64,000 nucleotides of DNA from Bacillota bacterium (GCA_023436065.1 JAEZKU010000042.1:14897-78896); one strand, 5' to 3'. Shown: positions 1 through 8,552, counted from the first letter of the stretch. Notes: generated by a model from the letters alone, not told the origin. A program made the numbers and translations.

Positions 1-239
1 CTCAAGAACATAGGATCGCCGACAACTGCATAATACGGCTCAACCGATGCCTGCGGTTCATACCCATCAATGCTGGTTGTTGACTCACCGAGTATATTCT
101 TCTTTGTTTCTACATTGGCATTCATCTCGACGGTGTACTCTTCCAGATCAGCCCCTAATCTTACATAATTCGGAGCGAGCTGAGTTGCGTCTGTGTCAAT
201 GTAGTTAGCCATATATTTTCTGGCAATTTTACCTGTCAT
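1..239 (-). CDS. phage tail tube / major tail protein (N-terminal part)
   Basis: The reading frame starts at the ATG at 239-237 and runs off the left edge, giving about 79 residues. It begins MTGKIARKYMANYID and contains a conserved-looking stretch, LEEYTVEMNANVETKKNILG. From memory this pattern is typical of major tail (tube) proteins of Firmicutes siphophages. Its ATG overlaps the stop codon of the preceding gene (TAATG), so translation is probably coupled. The position directly after the tail-terminator-like gene fits a tail tube. The remainder of the tail module should lie left of this window. Confidence 0.7.
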   Translation of the reverse strand, partial: MTGKIARKYMANYIDTDATQLAPNYVRLGADLEEYTVEMNANVETKKNILGESTTSIDGYEPQASVEPYYAVVGDPMFL

Positions 240-691
240 TATAGCAATACCTCGCTTTCTAAATGATACTGAGCATAGATCTGCAGCTGGTAAGTTACCG
301 GACCGGATAGGGTACCGTCCTTGTAGCCATACAGCATTCCATTGGCACTACTGAGCTTGGTCAGCTTACCGGTTGCAGTCTGCTCGTTGATAGTTACTTC
401 TATTGGCTGGTTATGAGCTACCTTTTCAAGCCAATAAGCCAGGTCCAATAAAAAAGTGCTATTAGCTAATCTCTGATACTCGTTAAAGCCATCAAAAACC
501 GCATATAGCACGAAGTTATGTTGTCTATCCTGATTACCAAGGATATCTTCTTTTAGGAGCTGGTCTCCAGTCGGGTATAATCCACAGCAACCGCTATCAG
601 CATCGTTAAAATCCACATCCACACCCTTATTCAAGGCAGATATCTGTGGAAATTCTGTAAGCGTCTGCTTTACTAATTCAATAATATTCAT
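239..691 (-). CDS. phage tail terminator / minor capsid-like protein
   Basis: A 150-residue protein with no membrane segment or signal peptide. Its size, its place between the gp10-like protein and the tail tube, and its N-terminal pattern (MNIIELVKQTLTEFP, then a CCGLYPTGD segment) fit the family often labelled Minor_capsid_3 or tail terminator. That family forms the ring joining tail tube to head connector. The start overlaps the end of the upstream gene by 4 bp (ATGA) and the stop overlaps the tail gene start, so it belongs to one tightly packed late operon. The assignment rests on synteny and pattern; no catalytic residues are expected. Confidence 0.6.
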   Translation of the reverse strand: MNIIELVKQTLTEFPQISALNKGVDVDFNDADSGCCGLYPTGDQLLKEDILGNQDRQHNFVLYAVFDGFNEYQRLANSTFLLDLAYWLEKVAHNQPIEVTINEQTATGKLTKLSSANGMLYGYKDGTLSGPVTYQLQIYAQYHLESEVLL

Positions 692-1113
692 CTGCCACTC
701 GCCACCTTTCGAGCTCCCCGAAGGATCTGCTCTTTCTTATCAGCCTTCATGCGCTCAAACCAGAAAGGACCCGCCAAAAGATGCTTGCTTGTGTTGTACT
801 GCAAATCAGTATCGGTAAGCACTTTGTCCTCTCCATAAATCGCGTATGAGCTCCCTGTTATGGAAGAAACCATTAACATACCATAATACTGATACCTTGC
901 ATACGGAGCAATATGATGTATCTCACCAGTTCCGATTCTTGTTCCAAGTGTAGCACTCTTTACTAATTCGCCACTCAGCATTGGAGTATACGGGTCCATT
1001 AAGCGAATTATTTCCTGGTCTATAAATCTTTGGACTGGACCTCTTTCCTGAAGATTTCTCTCTCTTATCAGTTCCCTTGTAGGCTTCATTACAAAATTAC
1101 TGTCAAACTGCAT
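688..1113 (-). CDS. phage minor capsid / HK97-gp10-like tail completion protein
   Basis: A 141-residue protein with the segment HHIAPYARYQYYG, characteristic of the gp10-like/Minor_capsid_2 group. The family is thought to act at the head-tail joint or in tail completion. The order connector, this protein, terminator, tube is the standard one for this class of siphophage. It overlaps the downstream gene by 4 bp. Nothing suggests truncation. Confidence 0.65.
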   Translation of the reverse strand: MQFDSNFVMKPTRELIRERNLQERGPVQRFIDQEIIRLMDPYTPMLSGELVKSATLGTRIGTGEIHHIAPYARYQYYGMLMVSSITGSSYAIYGEDKVLTDTDLQYNTSKHLLAGPFWFERMKADKKEQILRGARKVASGR

Positions 1114-1121
1114 CTGATCAC

Positions 1122-1511
1122 CTACTTACAAGATATTTGGTAGTGCTGCATTGCCAGGCTTCCATACAGTTTTGCGTCGGCAGCGTTAATCCCATATACC
1201 GTATTGGATGCCTTGAGCGCCTTAAGTGATGCTGCCCTTGTAGCATCAGAGGCATTATCAAACTCAAAATCTATGATACCTTTAACAACCATGTCCTTTG
1301 CCAAGTTAAATATCAGCCCTTCCGGGATATTAGCTGCAGGGATCATAATTTTAATCGTATCAGCTGATGCCAGCCCGCTTTTCAGTATATTGGAGTGCTT
1401 CACTTCATCCCACAAAGTACCATTCTTGCCATTCTTTCCGGTAATAGGGTATCGGGTTATTGTTCCGTCTTTTCCATAGGAATAGATCGTGATATCAGCA
1501 TTGGTATACAT
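1122..1511 (-). CDS. phage head closure / minor capsid-like protein
   Basis: A 129-residue protein, MYTNADITIYSYGKDG at the N terminus, rich in beta-type residues. It corresponds in position to the head-closure protein (Minor_capsid_1/DUF6751-like group) between the DNA-packaging connector and the gp10-like protein. It has no membrane segment. The spacing to both neighbours is under 10 bp. The exact family is uncertain; the role is inferred mainly from gene order. Confidence 0.55.
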   Translation of the reverse strand: MYTNADITIYSYGKDGTITRYPITGKNGKNGTLWDEVKHSNILKSGLASADTIKIMIPAANIPEGLIFNLAKDMVVKGIIDFEFDNASDATRAASLKALKASNTVYGINAADAKLYGSLAMQHYQISCK

Positions 1512-1512
1512 A

Positions 1513-1893
1513 TCAGCACCCCCGATACAGTAATTCGGTCATGGCAAGCCAGTTGTAAATAATGCCTTTGATGATATTATTATGTGCCTGTTCTCTGGCT
1601 TCAGCCGATTCATAGCTTATAGAATGACCTCCAGTAGTCTCGGAAGATAATCCCTTAATATCTGCTTCTGTTTCCTGATTGGCTGTATTCTTCTGAAACA
1701 GATATTCGGCCAGCTCACAGCAACACATCTTTACTTCATCCGGGATATTATTACCATCAATCCGATTAAAGGTGTATTTCCTGATCTCTAAAGTAGCTTT
1801 ACGGCCAAACAAATCAAAAGAGGCAGCGTCAATAACTGCCCCTTTATATGTACCGGTATAGTACGCATAATCAGCGTAATTTGTCATTGACAC
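1513..1893 (-). CDS. phage head-tail connector (gp6-like) protein
   Basis: A 126-residue helical protein directly after the capsid gene, where Firmicutes siphophages place the DNA-packaging/head-tail adaptor (gp6/gp15-like). Helical stretches rich in Leu and Ala (CCCELAEYLFQKNTANQET and IKGIIYNWLAMTELLY) fit an adaptor fold. Its end is one base from the next start. The function is inferred from context. Confidence 0.6.
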   Translation of the reverse strand: MSMTNYADYAYYTGTYKGAVIDAASFDLFGRKATLEIRKYTFNRIDGNNIPDEVKMCCCELAEYLFQKNTANQETEADIKGLSSETTGGHSISYESAEAREQAHNNIIKGIIYNWLAMTELLYRGC

Positions 1894-1904
1894 CGCCTCC
1901 TATA

Positions 1905-3134
1905 TTATTCCGTGATCAGAGTTACTGCCTGAGCTACAGCGGATGATGCCACGGTAACCGTACCGGTAACCTTGGTATATCCCTTAAGAGTAACCGCATA
2001 AGGATATGTACCGGCTCTAAGGTTAAATACAGCCTGACCAGATGCATTGGTCTTAATATTGGATCCATTAACATTCACTCTTGCGTCAGCAATTGCAGCT
2101 GGAGTCTCTGCATTATCCTTTACTGTAAAAGTAACAGCCTGAGTGGTAACGGGCGTAGCCGGTTCAAGATAAGCAAACGGACATCCAACGCGATCCTCGT
2201 CGATACGAGTTGCAGGATTAGGCAGCGCCCAACCAAGACGGAACACAACACGTAAAGCAATCATGTCCTGCTGAGCAAGATTGTAAACGATCTCCTTAGT
2301 CGTAGGATCCTGGATAACACCCTCTGTTAGGATTTTAACCGTGATGTCCTGGCGAATTGCGTATACAGCCTTAGAGAAATCACCCACAATCATCTGAGCA
2401 ATATTGCTGTTAAATGATCCGTTATCAGGGAAGTACATCGGAGCACCGTCAAGAGCGTACTGAGTAGCCCCTTGCATAACCTTATTAAACAGCGGCTGAC
2501 CGGAATCATCACGAAGCCCACGAAGTTTAGCCTTCATGTTGGTGGATGCGATTACTCCGGAAACAGAATAACCATCATCTTCAACCTTTGCAAACACACC
2601 GTTTTCAGCAAGGATCTTATCATAATAATCCGGAGAAGCTCCCAGGGCAACATTGTTACCAGACTGTCTAGCTAGAGTGATGATATCATTCTGCCATTCG
2701 GACGGACGATTTTCTCCAAAGATTACAGCAGAGTCAACACGCTGACCGATAGCTTCGATGACACGAGGAGTAACCTCACCCATGATGTCAAACTCTGCAT
2801 CGTCAAGAACTGCTTCCGGGATAGGTACGATTACTGCCAACTCTGCAGCTGTCAAATAAACATTGTCCCATGCCTGTCTGGATGTCTGTTTCATGCCGGT
2901 ATCTCCATTGACCCAGTAGGCCGTAGGAAGGAAGTCAAGCACTCTGATTCTGGTCTGCTTAGATGTCATATTGGGAAGCTTCTTGGCCATTGCCATAAAT
3001 ACGGATGATTTAGGAGCATCCTGAGCAATCGCATCAACGATCTGCTCTCTGATAATAGCTTCGGCATCCGCTCTGTTTACGATACTGGTTGCGAACTTCT
3101 GTAAGTTCATTGCAATTTTTCTAACTCTGTTCAT
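1905..3134 (-). CDS. HK97-type major capsid protein with C-terminal Ig-like/regulatory-like domain
   Basis: A 409-residue shell protein. The start at 3134 is supported by a GAGGTA ribosome site. Residues 1-20 include MNLQKFATS (positions 9-17), which matches the LNLQ-x-F-A type site cut by Prp protease in 80alpha capsid and ribosomal protein L27; cleavage after Phe14 would be expected. Residues about 45-315 look like the HK97 fold. After about residue 330 comes a beta-rich domain with the pattern DARVNVNGSN, TNASGQAVFNL, GTYPYAVTLKGY, typical of carboxypeptidase-regulatory/Cna-B-like domains that decorate capsid surfaces. The gene follows the scaffold gene and is part of the late operon. The capsid identity is secure from pattern plus synteny; the surface role of the extra domain is inferred. 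Confidence 0.88.
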   Translation of the reverse strand: MNRVRKIAMNLQKFATSIVNRADAEAIIREQIVDAIAQDAPKSSVFMAMAKKLPNMTSKQTRIRVLDFLPTAYWVNGDTGMKQTSRQAWDNVYLTAAELAVIVPIPEAVLDDAEFDIMGEVTPRVIEAIGQRVDSAVIFGENRPSEWQNDIITLARQSGNNVALGASPDYYDKILAENGVFAKVEDDGYSVSGVIASTNMKAKLRGLRDDSGQPLFNKVMQGATQYALDGAPMYFPDNGSFNSNIAQMIVGDFSKAVYAIRQDITVKILTEGVIQDPTTKEIVYNLAQQDMIALRVVFRLGWALPNPATRIDEDRVGCPFAYLEPATPVTTQAVTFTVKDNAETPAAIADARVNVNGSNIKTNASGQAVFNLRAGTYPYAVTLKGYTKVTGTVTVASSAVAQAVTLITE

Positions 3135-3155
3135 AAATTACCTCATTCTTTCATA

Positions 3156-3686
3156 TTATTCCGACTTAAACAGTGACCGGAAGGCTTCATTTGCAGCAGC
3201 CTTCTTGTCCGTGTTGTCGGTGGTTGTTTGGTTGCCGGTTACTACCTTCGGAGTGGCTTTAGATTCCTCAAAAAGGTAACCGTTATCTTTTTTAATTGCT
3301 TCAAGAGCAGCCGTGATGTCGGTATCCTGGTTCTTAGACTTCTTGAGGTTGTCTATGTCCAGGAGGGCCATAACAGCTTTGGCATTCTTCGGCTTAAGAG
3401 ACGAGATCTTGCCTTCGAGAGCTGATGTAAACTGCATGTCTGCAATTTTACTCTCATAGGTTGACTTGGTATTATTAATCTCGTTTGTAAGGGTTGTAAC
3501 TTTATCTTTGAGATCCTTTACATCAACCCCATCAAATTCCTTTAACTTATTCTCCAAGTCTGTGAGCTGTGTTTTATACGTGTTTGCAACTCCTTGCTCA
3601 CGAGTAATATCCTTACCGTTCTCTTCCATGATCTGATCAACCTGTTCTTTGGTTAATCCCATATCTTCCAAAAACTTTCTTCTCAT
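3156..3686 (-). CDS. phage scaffolding protein (gp20 type)
   Basis: A 176-residue, highly charged, coiled-coil-rich protein, MRRKFLEDMGLTKEQVDQIM at the N terminus, the hallmark of the Phage_GP20 scaffold family. A long central coiled coil (about residues 30-90) is followed by a Lys-rich C terminus that would contact capsid subunits. It lies immediately upstream of the capsid gene, as usual. The 5' leader holds two hairpins (3712-3725 and 3763-3778). Confidence 0.88.
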   Translation of the reverse strand: MRRKFLEDMGLTKEQVDQIMEENGKDITREQGVANTYKTQLTDLENKLKEFDGVDVKDLKDKVTTLTNEINNTKSTYESKIADMQFTSALEGKISSLKPKNAKAVMALLDIDNLKKSKNQDTDITAALEAIKKDNGYLFEESKATPKVVTGNQTTTDNTDKKAAANEAFRSLFKSE

Positions 3687-3756
3687 AATTCATCCTCCAT
3701 TACGCTTTTTACGGGTTAGCACCCGGGATAATAGTTTTACGTCATTTCGGACATAA

Positions 3757-3778
3757 GAAAAAGCCGCATTTCTGCGAC
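3757..3778 (-). terminator. intrinsic terminator between prp-like gene and scaffold gene
   Basis: On the minus strand a GTCGCA-GAAA-TGCGGC hairpin (3778-3763) is followed by TTTTTC. It lies inside the late operon, between the protease gene and the scaffold gene, so it may attenuate rather than end transcription. A second hairpin (CGGGT-GCTA-ACCCG, 3725-3712) without a U tract lies just ahead of the scaffold ribosome site. Confidence 0.6.
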
Positions 3779-3831
3779 CTTAACTGCATAAAAATAAGAC
3801 GTTAACGCACGTCTCAAGCGAGATTAATGGA

Positions 3832-4149
3832 TCACCGCCTCTCTATGTAAGACACATTATCCGGATACTGCTCAGCAATACTTTTATATCCGATTCGTGC
3901 GGCCCTTAATAATGTTTCTGCAACTGCATCCGATTCTGATGCTATGCAATATTGTGTACTGCCATCTATACATTCCTTTATTTCTACACCTGCACCACTA
4001 AGCTCCCCGATCGAATTAATCGTATTGATAGTCAATGTAGATACTGCAGCGCAAACAATATCACGTCCAGGAATAGAGTAATTCGCATGCCCTTCAACTT
4101 GAAATCCGATCAGGCTGCCTTCATCATATAATTCTGTTATTTGTGTCAT
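3832..4149 (-). CDS. Prp-family cysteine protease (phage-encoded)
   Basis: A 105-residue protein. The start at 4149 is chosen because GGAGG lies 5 bases upstream. It carries the two Prp signatures: His21 in VEGHA and Cys33 in GRDIVCAAVS, the catalytic His/Cys pair. Host Prp removes the N-terminal extension of ribosomal protein L27 in Firmicutes, and in Staphylococcus phage 80alpha it also trims capsid and scaffold proteins. Here the gene sits between minor head and scaffold genes, where a head maturation protease would be, and the capsid two genes downstream has a matching NLQKFA site. Its role as capsid protease is an inference from site plus position. Confidence 0.85.
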   Translation of the reverse strand: MTQITELYDEGSLIGFQVEGHANYSIPGRDIVCAAVSTLTINTINSIGELSGAGVEIKECIDGSTQYCIASESDAVAETLLRAARIGYKSIAEQYPDNVSYIERR

Positions 4150-4167
4150 GCTATCCTCCAAAAGGGT

Positions 4168-4202
4168 ATAAAAATACCACCTACCAAAATGATAGATGGT
4201 AT
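4168..4202 (-). terminator. strong intrinsic terminator after portal/minor head genes
   Basis: A 12-bp stem (ATACCATCTATC paired with GGTAGGTGGTAT, two G-U pairs, ATTTT loop) is followed by TTTTTATA on the minus strand. It begins at the stop codon of the small gene at 4203-4382 and ends just upstream of the protease start, separating packaging genes from head-shell genes. Confidence 0.75.
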
Positions 4203-4382
4203 TTATTCTTCCACTACTTCAAACATACTTTTTGGATATAGGTAACCTTGTAATTCTTCGTCTTCATCATAACCTTCTTCATCAATTACCCTATAACAAT
4301 CGTGCTCTTCTCCAATGCATTCATAAACTTTGCCGTTTATCATTACTACTGGATTGCTTTCCCCTAGGAATTTAACCTTCAT
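4203..4382 (-). CDS. small phage SH3-like protein
   Basis: A 59-residue ORF starting MKVKFLGESNPVVMINGKVY and ending LYPKSMFEVVEE. Small beta-barrel proteins of this form are common next to minor head genes in Firmicutes phages; their function is unknown. The ATG overlaps the end of the minor head gene by 11 bp, so translation is likely coupled. The strong terminator at 4168-4202 abuts its stop codon. Confidence 0.7.
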   Translation of the reverse strand: MKVKFLGESNPVVMINGKVYECIGEEHDCYRVIDEEGYDEDEELQGYLYPKSMFEVVEE

Positions 4383-5889
4383 CGAAATACCTCTTTACTT
4401 TCATATCAACTCTGCCTGTGTCTATGGTTTCATACCAGTGTAGCTCAGCATGCCTATCCCTGCCCTTTTCATCGATAACATACCCATCACCGCGAACCTT
4501 TTTCCATTCACCTGCAGCTACATTGTATCGCATTTCCAAGTTCTTGGCAACTCGAATTTCTTTATTAGTGCCCTTTCCAGCGAAGGTATAGACCTTGGTA
4601 ATCTTAGTTCCTTCTACTAATTTAGAAATTGTGCCATCAGGAAGCCTAACCTTATAATTTTTAGCGGCAGCTCCAACACTTTTATGTATACTGATATCTC
4701 TCTGCTTAATCACAGTCGGAACTTTGCCGGATACAACTCTTCCAAGACCATCCATGTAAATACGTTCTTTTTGCTGAGGCAAATTCATCTTTTCAGAGAA
4801 CATTTTATATTGCTGCATAGTTCCCTGATACCTGGCTTTTGCATTGATGATCTCTTCCGGAATTGCATCTCCACTCTCCAGAAGCTTGATTTTTTGCCGC
4901 TGGGCCCTCATGAGTGTTTCAAGCTGTCTCTGCCTCTGAGTGGCTTCATAAGCTGTGTATTCCTTGCCCATGTATTCTCTTGGCTTATTCTCCCTGGCAT
5001 TCATCTCCTGGAGTTGTTCATCAGTATAAGTCCTTTCGGAAACTCCTTCAATGAATGGATAATAGCTGTGGTAGCAGTTCCACCCCATGAGTCCGGGACC
5101 AGTACCCAGTCCGCAGATGTCAACCAGCTGCTTTTTGGTGTATACTCTTCCTTGCCATTCAGCGTGAGAAGGTCTTGCACCGGAATGATATGACACCTCG
5201 AATTTATCAGTTCCAAGCTCTTTAGCGTTGGTCTCATTGATATGTGATGTTACCTGTGTTATTCCGGTCATTAAAGCTCTTCGAGCCGCCACCTCAACAC
5301 GGTTTGTCCATCCAGATGCATAATCAACTGTTCTGAGCCCGCTCTTGGTCATTTCGGAGACAACCTTTTTTAGTGTACTGTTATAGTCAAACGTACCGTT
5401 CGCGACCTCTAAGACTGCCGTATCAAGAGTTTTCTGCAGATATTCAGATAATGGGGTGAATATCATCTTCCCCTGCATTTCAACCGCAAACCCGAGCGTC
5501 TGAGTGATATTGACCATCTCATTCCTGGTCTGTTGGATAACTGATCCGATCAGCAGCTGTAGCTCTTGGTTGTCCTTAAATTGGGTAAATGGCTTCCCAA
5601 CAGCCTTGTAAAGCTTCTCGTCATGGCTGTAACCGGCTTCAATGACTTTCTCGTACAAATTATCAATCTCACCATCAGATAGCTTTAAATACTGTTGTAT
5701 CTGCTGCTTTATGTACTCAGAACTTTTGCCTATTTGCACCAATCGGTGGATCTGCCAATCAGCCGATCGGGTGATCTCATCATTGATCCGAATCCGTCGA
5801 ACGATATCCTCCATGATACGAATTTCCATTTCAGACATGCGCTTCTCAATAGGCAGAGGCATTGCTTCAAGTTCGTTTGGCTTAAACAT
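4372..5889 (-). CDS. phage minor head protein (Phage_min_cap2 / gp7-like)
   Basis: A 505-residue protein containing YHSGARPSHAEWQGRVY and a following G-G-N-C-style segment (MGWNCYHSYYPF), the signature of the minor capsid family PF06152, related to SPP1 gp7, which is packaged with the DNA near the portal. The N-terminal 220 residues are largely helical. The last 110 residues form a separate beta-rich region with RHAELHWYE and VDMKVKRYF, an extension I do not recognise securely. It sits directly after the portal gene, as usual. Confidence 0.85.
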   Translation of the reverse strand: MFKPNELEAMPLPIEKRMSEMEIRIMEDIVRRIRINDEITRSADWQIHRLVQIGKSSEYIKQQIQQYLKLSDGEIDNLYEKVIEAGYSHDEKLYKAVGKPFTQFKDNQELQLLIGSVIQQTRNEMVNITQTLGFAVEMQGKMIFTPLSEYLQKTLDTAVLEVANGTFDYNSTLKKVVSEMTKSGLRTVDYASGWTNRVEVAARRALMTGITQVTSHINETNAKELGTDKFEVSYHSGARPSHAEWQGRVYTKKQLVDICGLGTGPGLMGWNCYHSYYPFIEGVSERTYTDEQLQEMNARENKPREYMGKEYTAYEATQRQRQLETLMRAQRQKIKLLESGDAIPEEIINAKARYQGTMQQYKMFSEKMNLPQQKERIYMDGLGRVVSGKVPTVIKQRDISIHKSVGAAAKNYKVRLPDGTISKLVEGTKITKVYTFAGKGTNKEIRVAKNLEMRYNVAAGEWKKVRGDGYVIDEKGRDRHAELHWYETIDTGRVDMKVKRYFDEG

Positions 5890-5917
5890 TACTAATCACC
5901 TTCCATTTCAATCCCTC

Positions 5918-7288
5918 CTATGGAATAACCTCCGCCGGTTCATTCACCATCGACTTAGCAGTTTCCTCATCTTCTCCATACCATTTCATTCGGTATTCCC
6001 ATAGCTGCATAGCTCCGATTGCAACATCGCGTAAATCTTGCTGTCTTTCAAGCTCATTATCCGTGATAATGCTATCATCCCAGTCAAATGAGACTTTGTA
6101 ATCGCCCTCAGAAGCTAAGTTTTCAGCGCTTATCCAGTAGTCAATTGCATCTATCAGATCGGTCAGTGCTCTCTGTAGTGCCTGTTGGATATCGGATACA
6201 GTGGAGTACGAACGCTGCTTACTTGATCTGATTTCCTCCGCTGTTTTTTCAACGTCCTGGACATCTGATAATGTACCGTATGCTAATCCGCTATCAAATT
6301 CAATTCCGCGAAGTAACTGGTTGTAACCGTGATAATATGACTCATCTCGGATATCGGGGCTAAAGGTGTCCATGAATGGTTTATCTGCAGCACCGGTGTT
6401 ATATTCAACTGTCCTGTATAACCGTTCTCTCCCGCCCGGGTACTCAAACTTGTCATTTGTCTTGTCGTATTTTAACAGTGACGAGGCAAGATGTACCGCA
6501 GTCTCCTTGCTATCATATTCCCAGTCGATTTGATTGAACCGTTTATCAGCAAGTTTAATTTTCCTTGATGCCCTACTAAACACCGAAACCCCAAGAGGGC
6601 TGTCTGGATCAACATTGTTAGCAAGAGGCACCCTAAAGAATCCTATAGTGAGCTTTTTAGCGCCCTGTAGAAGTCCGGAAGGCTCAATATCTTCCCAGTG
6701 CTTTACGGATTTAAGAGATACCTCACTGCCAAGAGTAGTACCGGTCTTACTCAGGTAAGCAAAGTTATAAACCATTACCCCCTTATCAGCGAGAGAGTGC
6801 AGTTCCACTCTGGTGTAGATCTCCTTACCTCGGGTGTACTGCTCTGTAAATGCACACTGAGTTATATTACCGTTACTATCAAAGGTAATTGGGTAAAAGC
6901 TGTCAGCTGCATTGTACTGGATGGCGATTGTTCCATTGGATGGATAAGGCTTAAAGACCATACTACCTTTAGCACATCCATATTCCACCTGTTTACGGAG
7001 TCCTGTTAAGACCTTTTGGTATATCTCATTGATATAATTAGCCCTATCAGATCCTGTGACCTCTGACTTAAGTTCCAACGTGACCAGCCTTGCGATCTCA
7101 GCTGCAATCGACGCCGGGATACCAGCTGACTCCTGACCGTTAGTAAGCCATGGAGCACGATTGCAATACATGAGATCCCATAACTCAATTGCATGCTGCA
7201 TCACTGTAGATACATTAATACCATCGAGCTTTAAGCTCTTCTCAGCTACTAACTTATTTAAGCATTCAACCATTTTACTGTATTTCAT
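5918..7288 (-). CDS. phage portal protein (SPP1 gp6-like)
   Basis: A 456-residue portal subunit; twelve copies form the DNA channel at the capsid vertex. The pattern fits the Phage_prot_Gp6 family: an N-terminal helix with WDLMYCNRAPW, a central beta domain with YNAADSFYPITFD, and a late helical stem with EKTAEEIRSSKQRSYSTVSDIQ, the DVEKTATEI-type motif of these portals. It lies between the terminase large subunit and the minor head gene, the canonical order. Confidence 0.9.
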   Translation of the reverse strand: MKYSKMVECLNKLVAEKSLKLDGINVSTVMQHAIELWDLMYCNRAPWLTNGQESAGIPASIAAEIARLVTLELKSEVTGSDRANYINEIYQKVLTGLRKQVEYGCAKGSMVFKPYPSNGTIAIQYNAADSFYPITFDSNGNITQCAFTEQYTRGKEIYTRVELHSLADKGVMVYNFAYLSKTGTTLGSEVSLKSVKHWEDIEPSGLLQGAKKLTIGFFRVPLANNVDPDSPLGVSVFSRASRKIKLADKRFNQIDWEYDSKETAVHLASSLLKYDKTNDKFEYPGGRERLYRTVEYNTGAADKPFMDTFSPDIRDESYYHGYNQLLRGIEFDSGLAYGTLSDVQDVEKTAEEIRSSKQRSYSTVSDIQQALQRALTDLIDAIDYWISAENLASEGDYKVSFDWDDSIITDNELERQQDLRDVAIGAMQLWEYRMKWYGEDEETAKSMVNEPAEVIP

Positions 7289-7298
7289 CTTCTCACCT

Positions 7299-8552
7299 CT
7301 ATTCGTACCGGATAAACCGGCTTATATCTCGTTCAAATGTGTACTCGAACGCATCCAGACTATCAATATCACTGGTACCATCATCGAGCCGTTCATCTTC
7401 TGTCAGGTTCTTCTCATTCCACAGGGCTGTTGTCATCGCATCTTCTAATGATTTACACTGATCCTGCATATAAAAAAAGCGCCCTTGGCTAAGCATGCGC
7501 TGAGTAAATCTTATTCTATCGTTAATAGTGGTTTTTAAGGCATTCTCAATTCGTAACCATCCTAGACCGCCTTTTCTGGCTGCGGTTCTGAGTCCGGCAA
7601 TCAATGTCTGCTCTGCACTATCGCAATATACATGAGTGATAAATCCGTATAGATTAACAATCTTAAGGCAAAAGTCCACGAATAGCTGTCCAAGCTTGTC
7701 TGGATCAATGCTACCGTCTTTGCTCATATGTCGTTCGCTGGCCAGTGGAATAATATTCTGATACCCTCTGGTGTAGGCCGTGGCTGCGAATGCATGGCCG
7801 GACCCTGATCCACCAAAGTCAACACCGATATTGATCTCCATGATGTTCTTTGGCTTTTCCGTGATCGCATACGGGTTCTTTCCATCACTGGATACAGCAT
7901 CACACATCAGTCGGTATATAGACCCTTCGGCCGCTACCCATAACCCTCGAATGTAACGATCATAAAGGACGGTACCTTTATACTCCTTACATAACTCCTC
8001 TACAAACTTTGGATCCAGGAATGGGTTATCAAATATAGTATATCGCTGACAATAGATATCAACATCACTATCTATAAACTTCTTAAACCAATGTTGCGGA
8101 GCTCCTGGGTTGCAGGCACCATCAAAACAGGAGTATGGTTTATCGAGACGTGATTTAAGCATATCAAATACACCTGGGCTCCAGTCGGTTATCTCGTCGC
8201 CATAACAATACTTTATCGATGATCCTCGGATTTTTGATACCTGGCTGATCTTCTCGGCTCCCAGACAATATACTTCCTCGCCAAACATCTTGCATTTGTT
8301 TTCCGAGTTGATATCTCCGACAAGCTTCGGCCCCCAGATCTGCTGCAATGGTTCCACTACATTTCGCATGAGAGTACCCTTTGATACACCGAGTAGTACG
8401 GTTAATCCCGGCTCACCTATCCGGCTTCGGATCCTCTTTGGTATAACAAAATAGTCCATGTAGGTCTTTCCGGATCTGGTTGCACCTACTTTAATATTCC
8501 AGCGGTGGTTAGCATTTTCAAAGAATTCTTGCTGTTTCTGTGAGAAGGGCAT
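7299..8552 (-). CDS. phage terminase large subunit (PBSX family)
   Basis: A 417-residue packaging motor. The ATPase domain has Walker A GATRSGKT (residues 23-30) and a probable Walker B around CYGDEITDW. The C-terminal nuclease domain starts near GVDFGGSGSGHAF, with a later CDSAEQ acidic motif, as in RNase H-like terminase nucleases. The length matches the PBSX/XtmB type. The stop of the small subunit gene abuts its start, so the two are translationally linked. Confidence 0.93.
   Translation of the reverse strand: MPFSQKQQEFFENANHRWNIKVGATRSGKTYMDYFVIPKRIRSRIGEPGLTVLLGVSKGTLMRNVVEPLQQIWGPKLVGDINSENKCKMFGEEVYCLGAEKISQVSKIRGSSIKYCYGDEITDWSPGVFDMLKSRLDKPYSCFDGACNPGAPQHWFKKFIDSDVDIYCQRYTIFDNPFLDPKFVEELCKEYKGTVLYDRYIRGLWVAAEGSIYRLMCDAVSSDGKNPYAITEKPKNIMEINIGVDFGGSGSGHAFAATAYTRGYQNIIPLASERHMSKDGSIDPDKLGQLFVDFCLKIVNLYGFITHVYCDSAEQTLIAGLRTAARKGGLGWLRIENALKTTINDRIRFTQRMLSQGRFFYMQDQCKSLEDAMTTALWNEKNLTEDERLDDGTSDIDSLDAFEYTFERDISRFIRYE

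Noticed and set aside
4684..5193. A 169-codon plus-strand open frame inside the minor head gene
   Set aside because: It is the antisense shadow of a well-supported minor head gene, has no ribosome site and its translation has no domain pattern.
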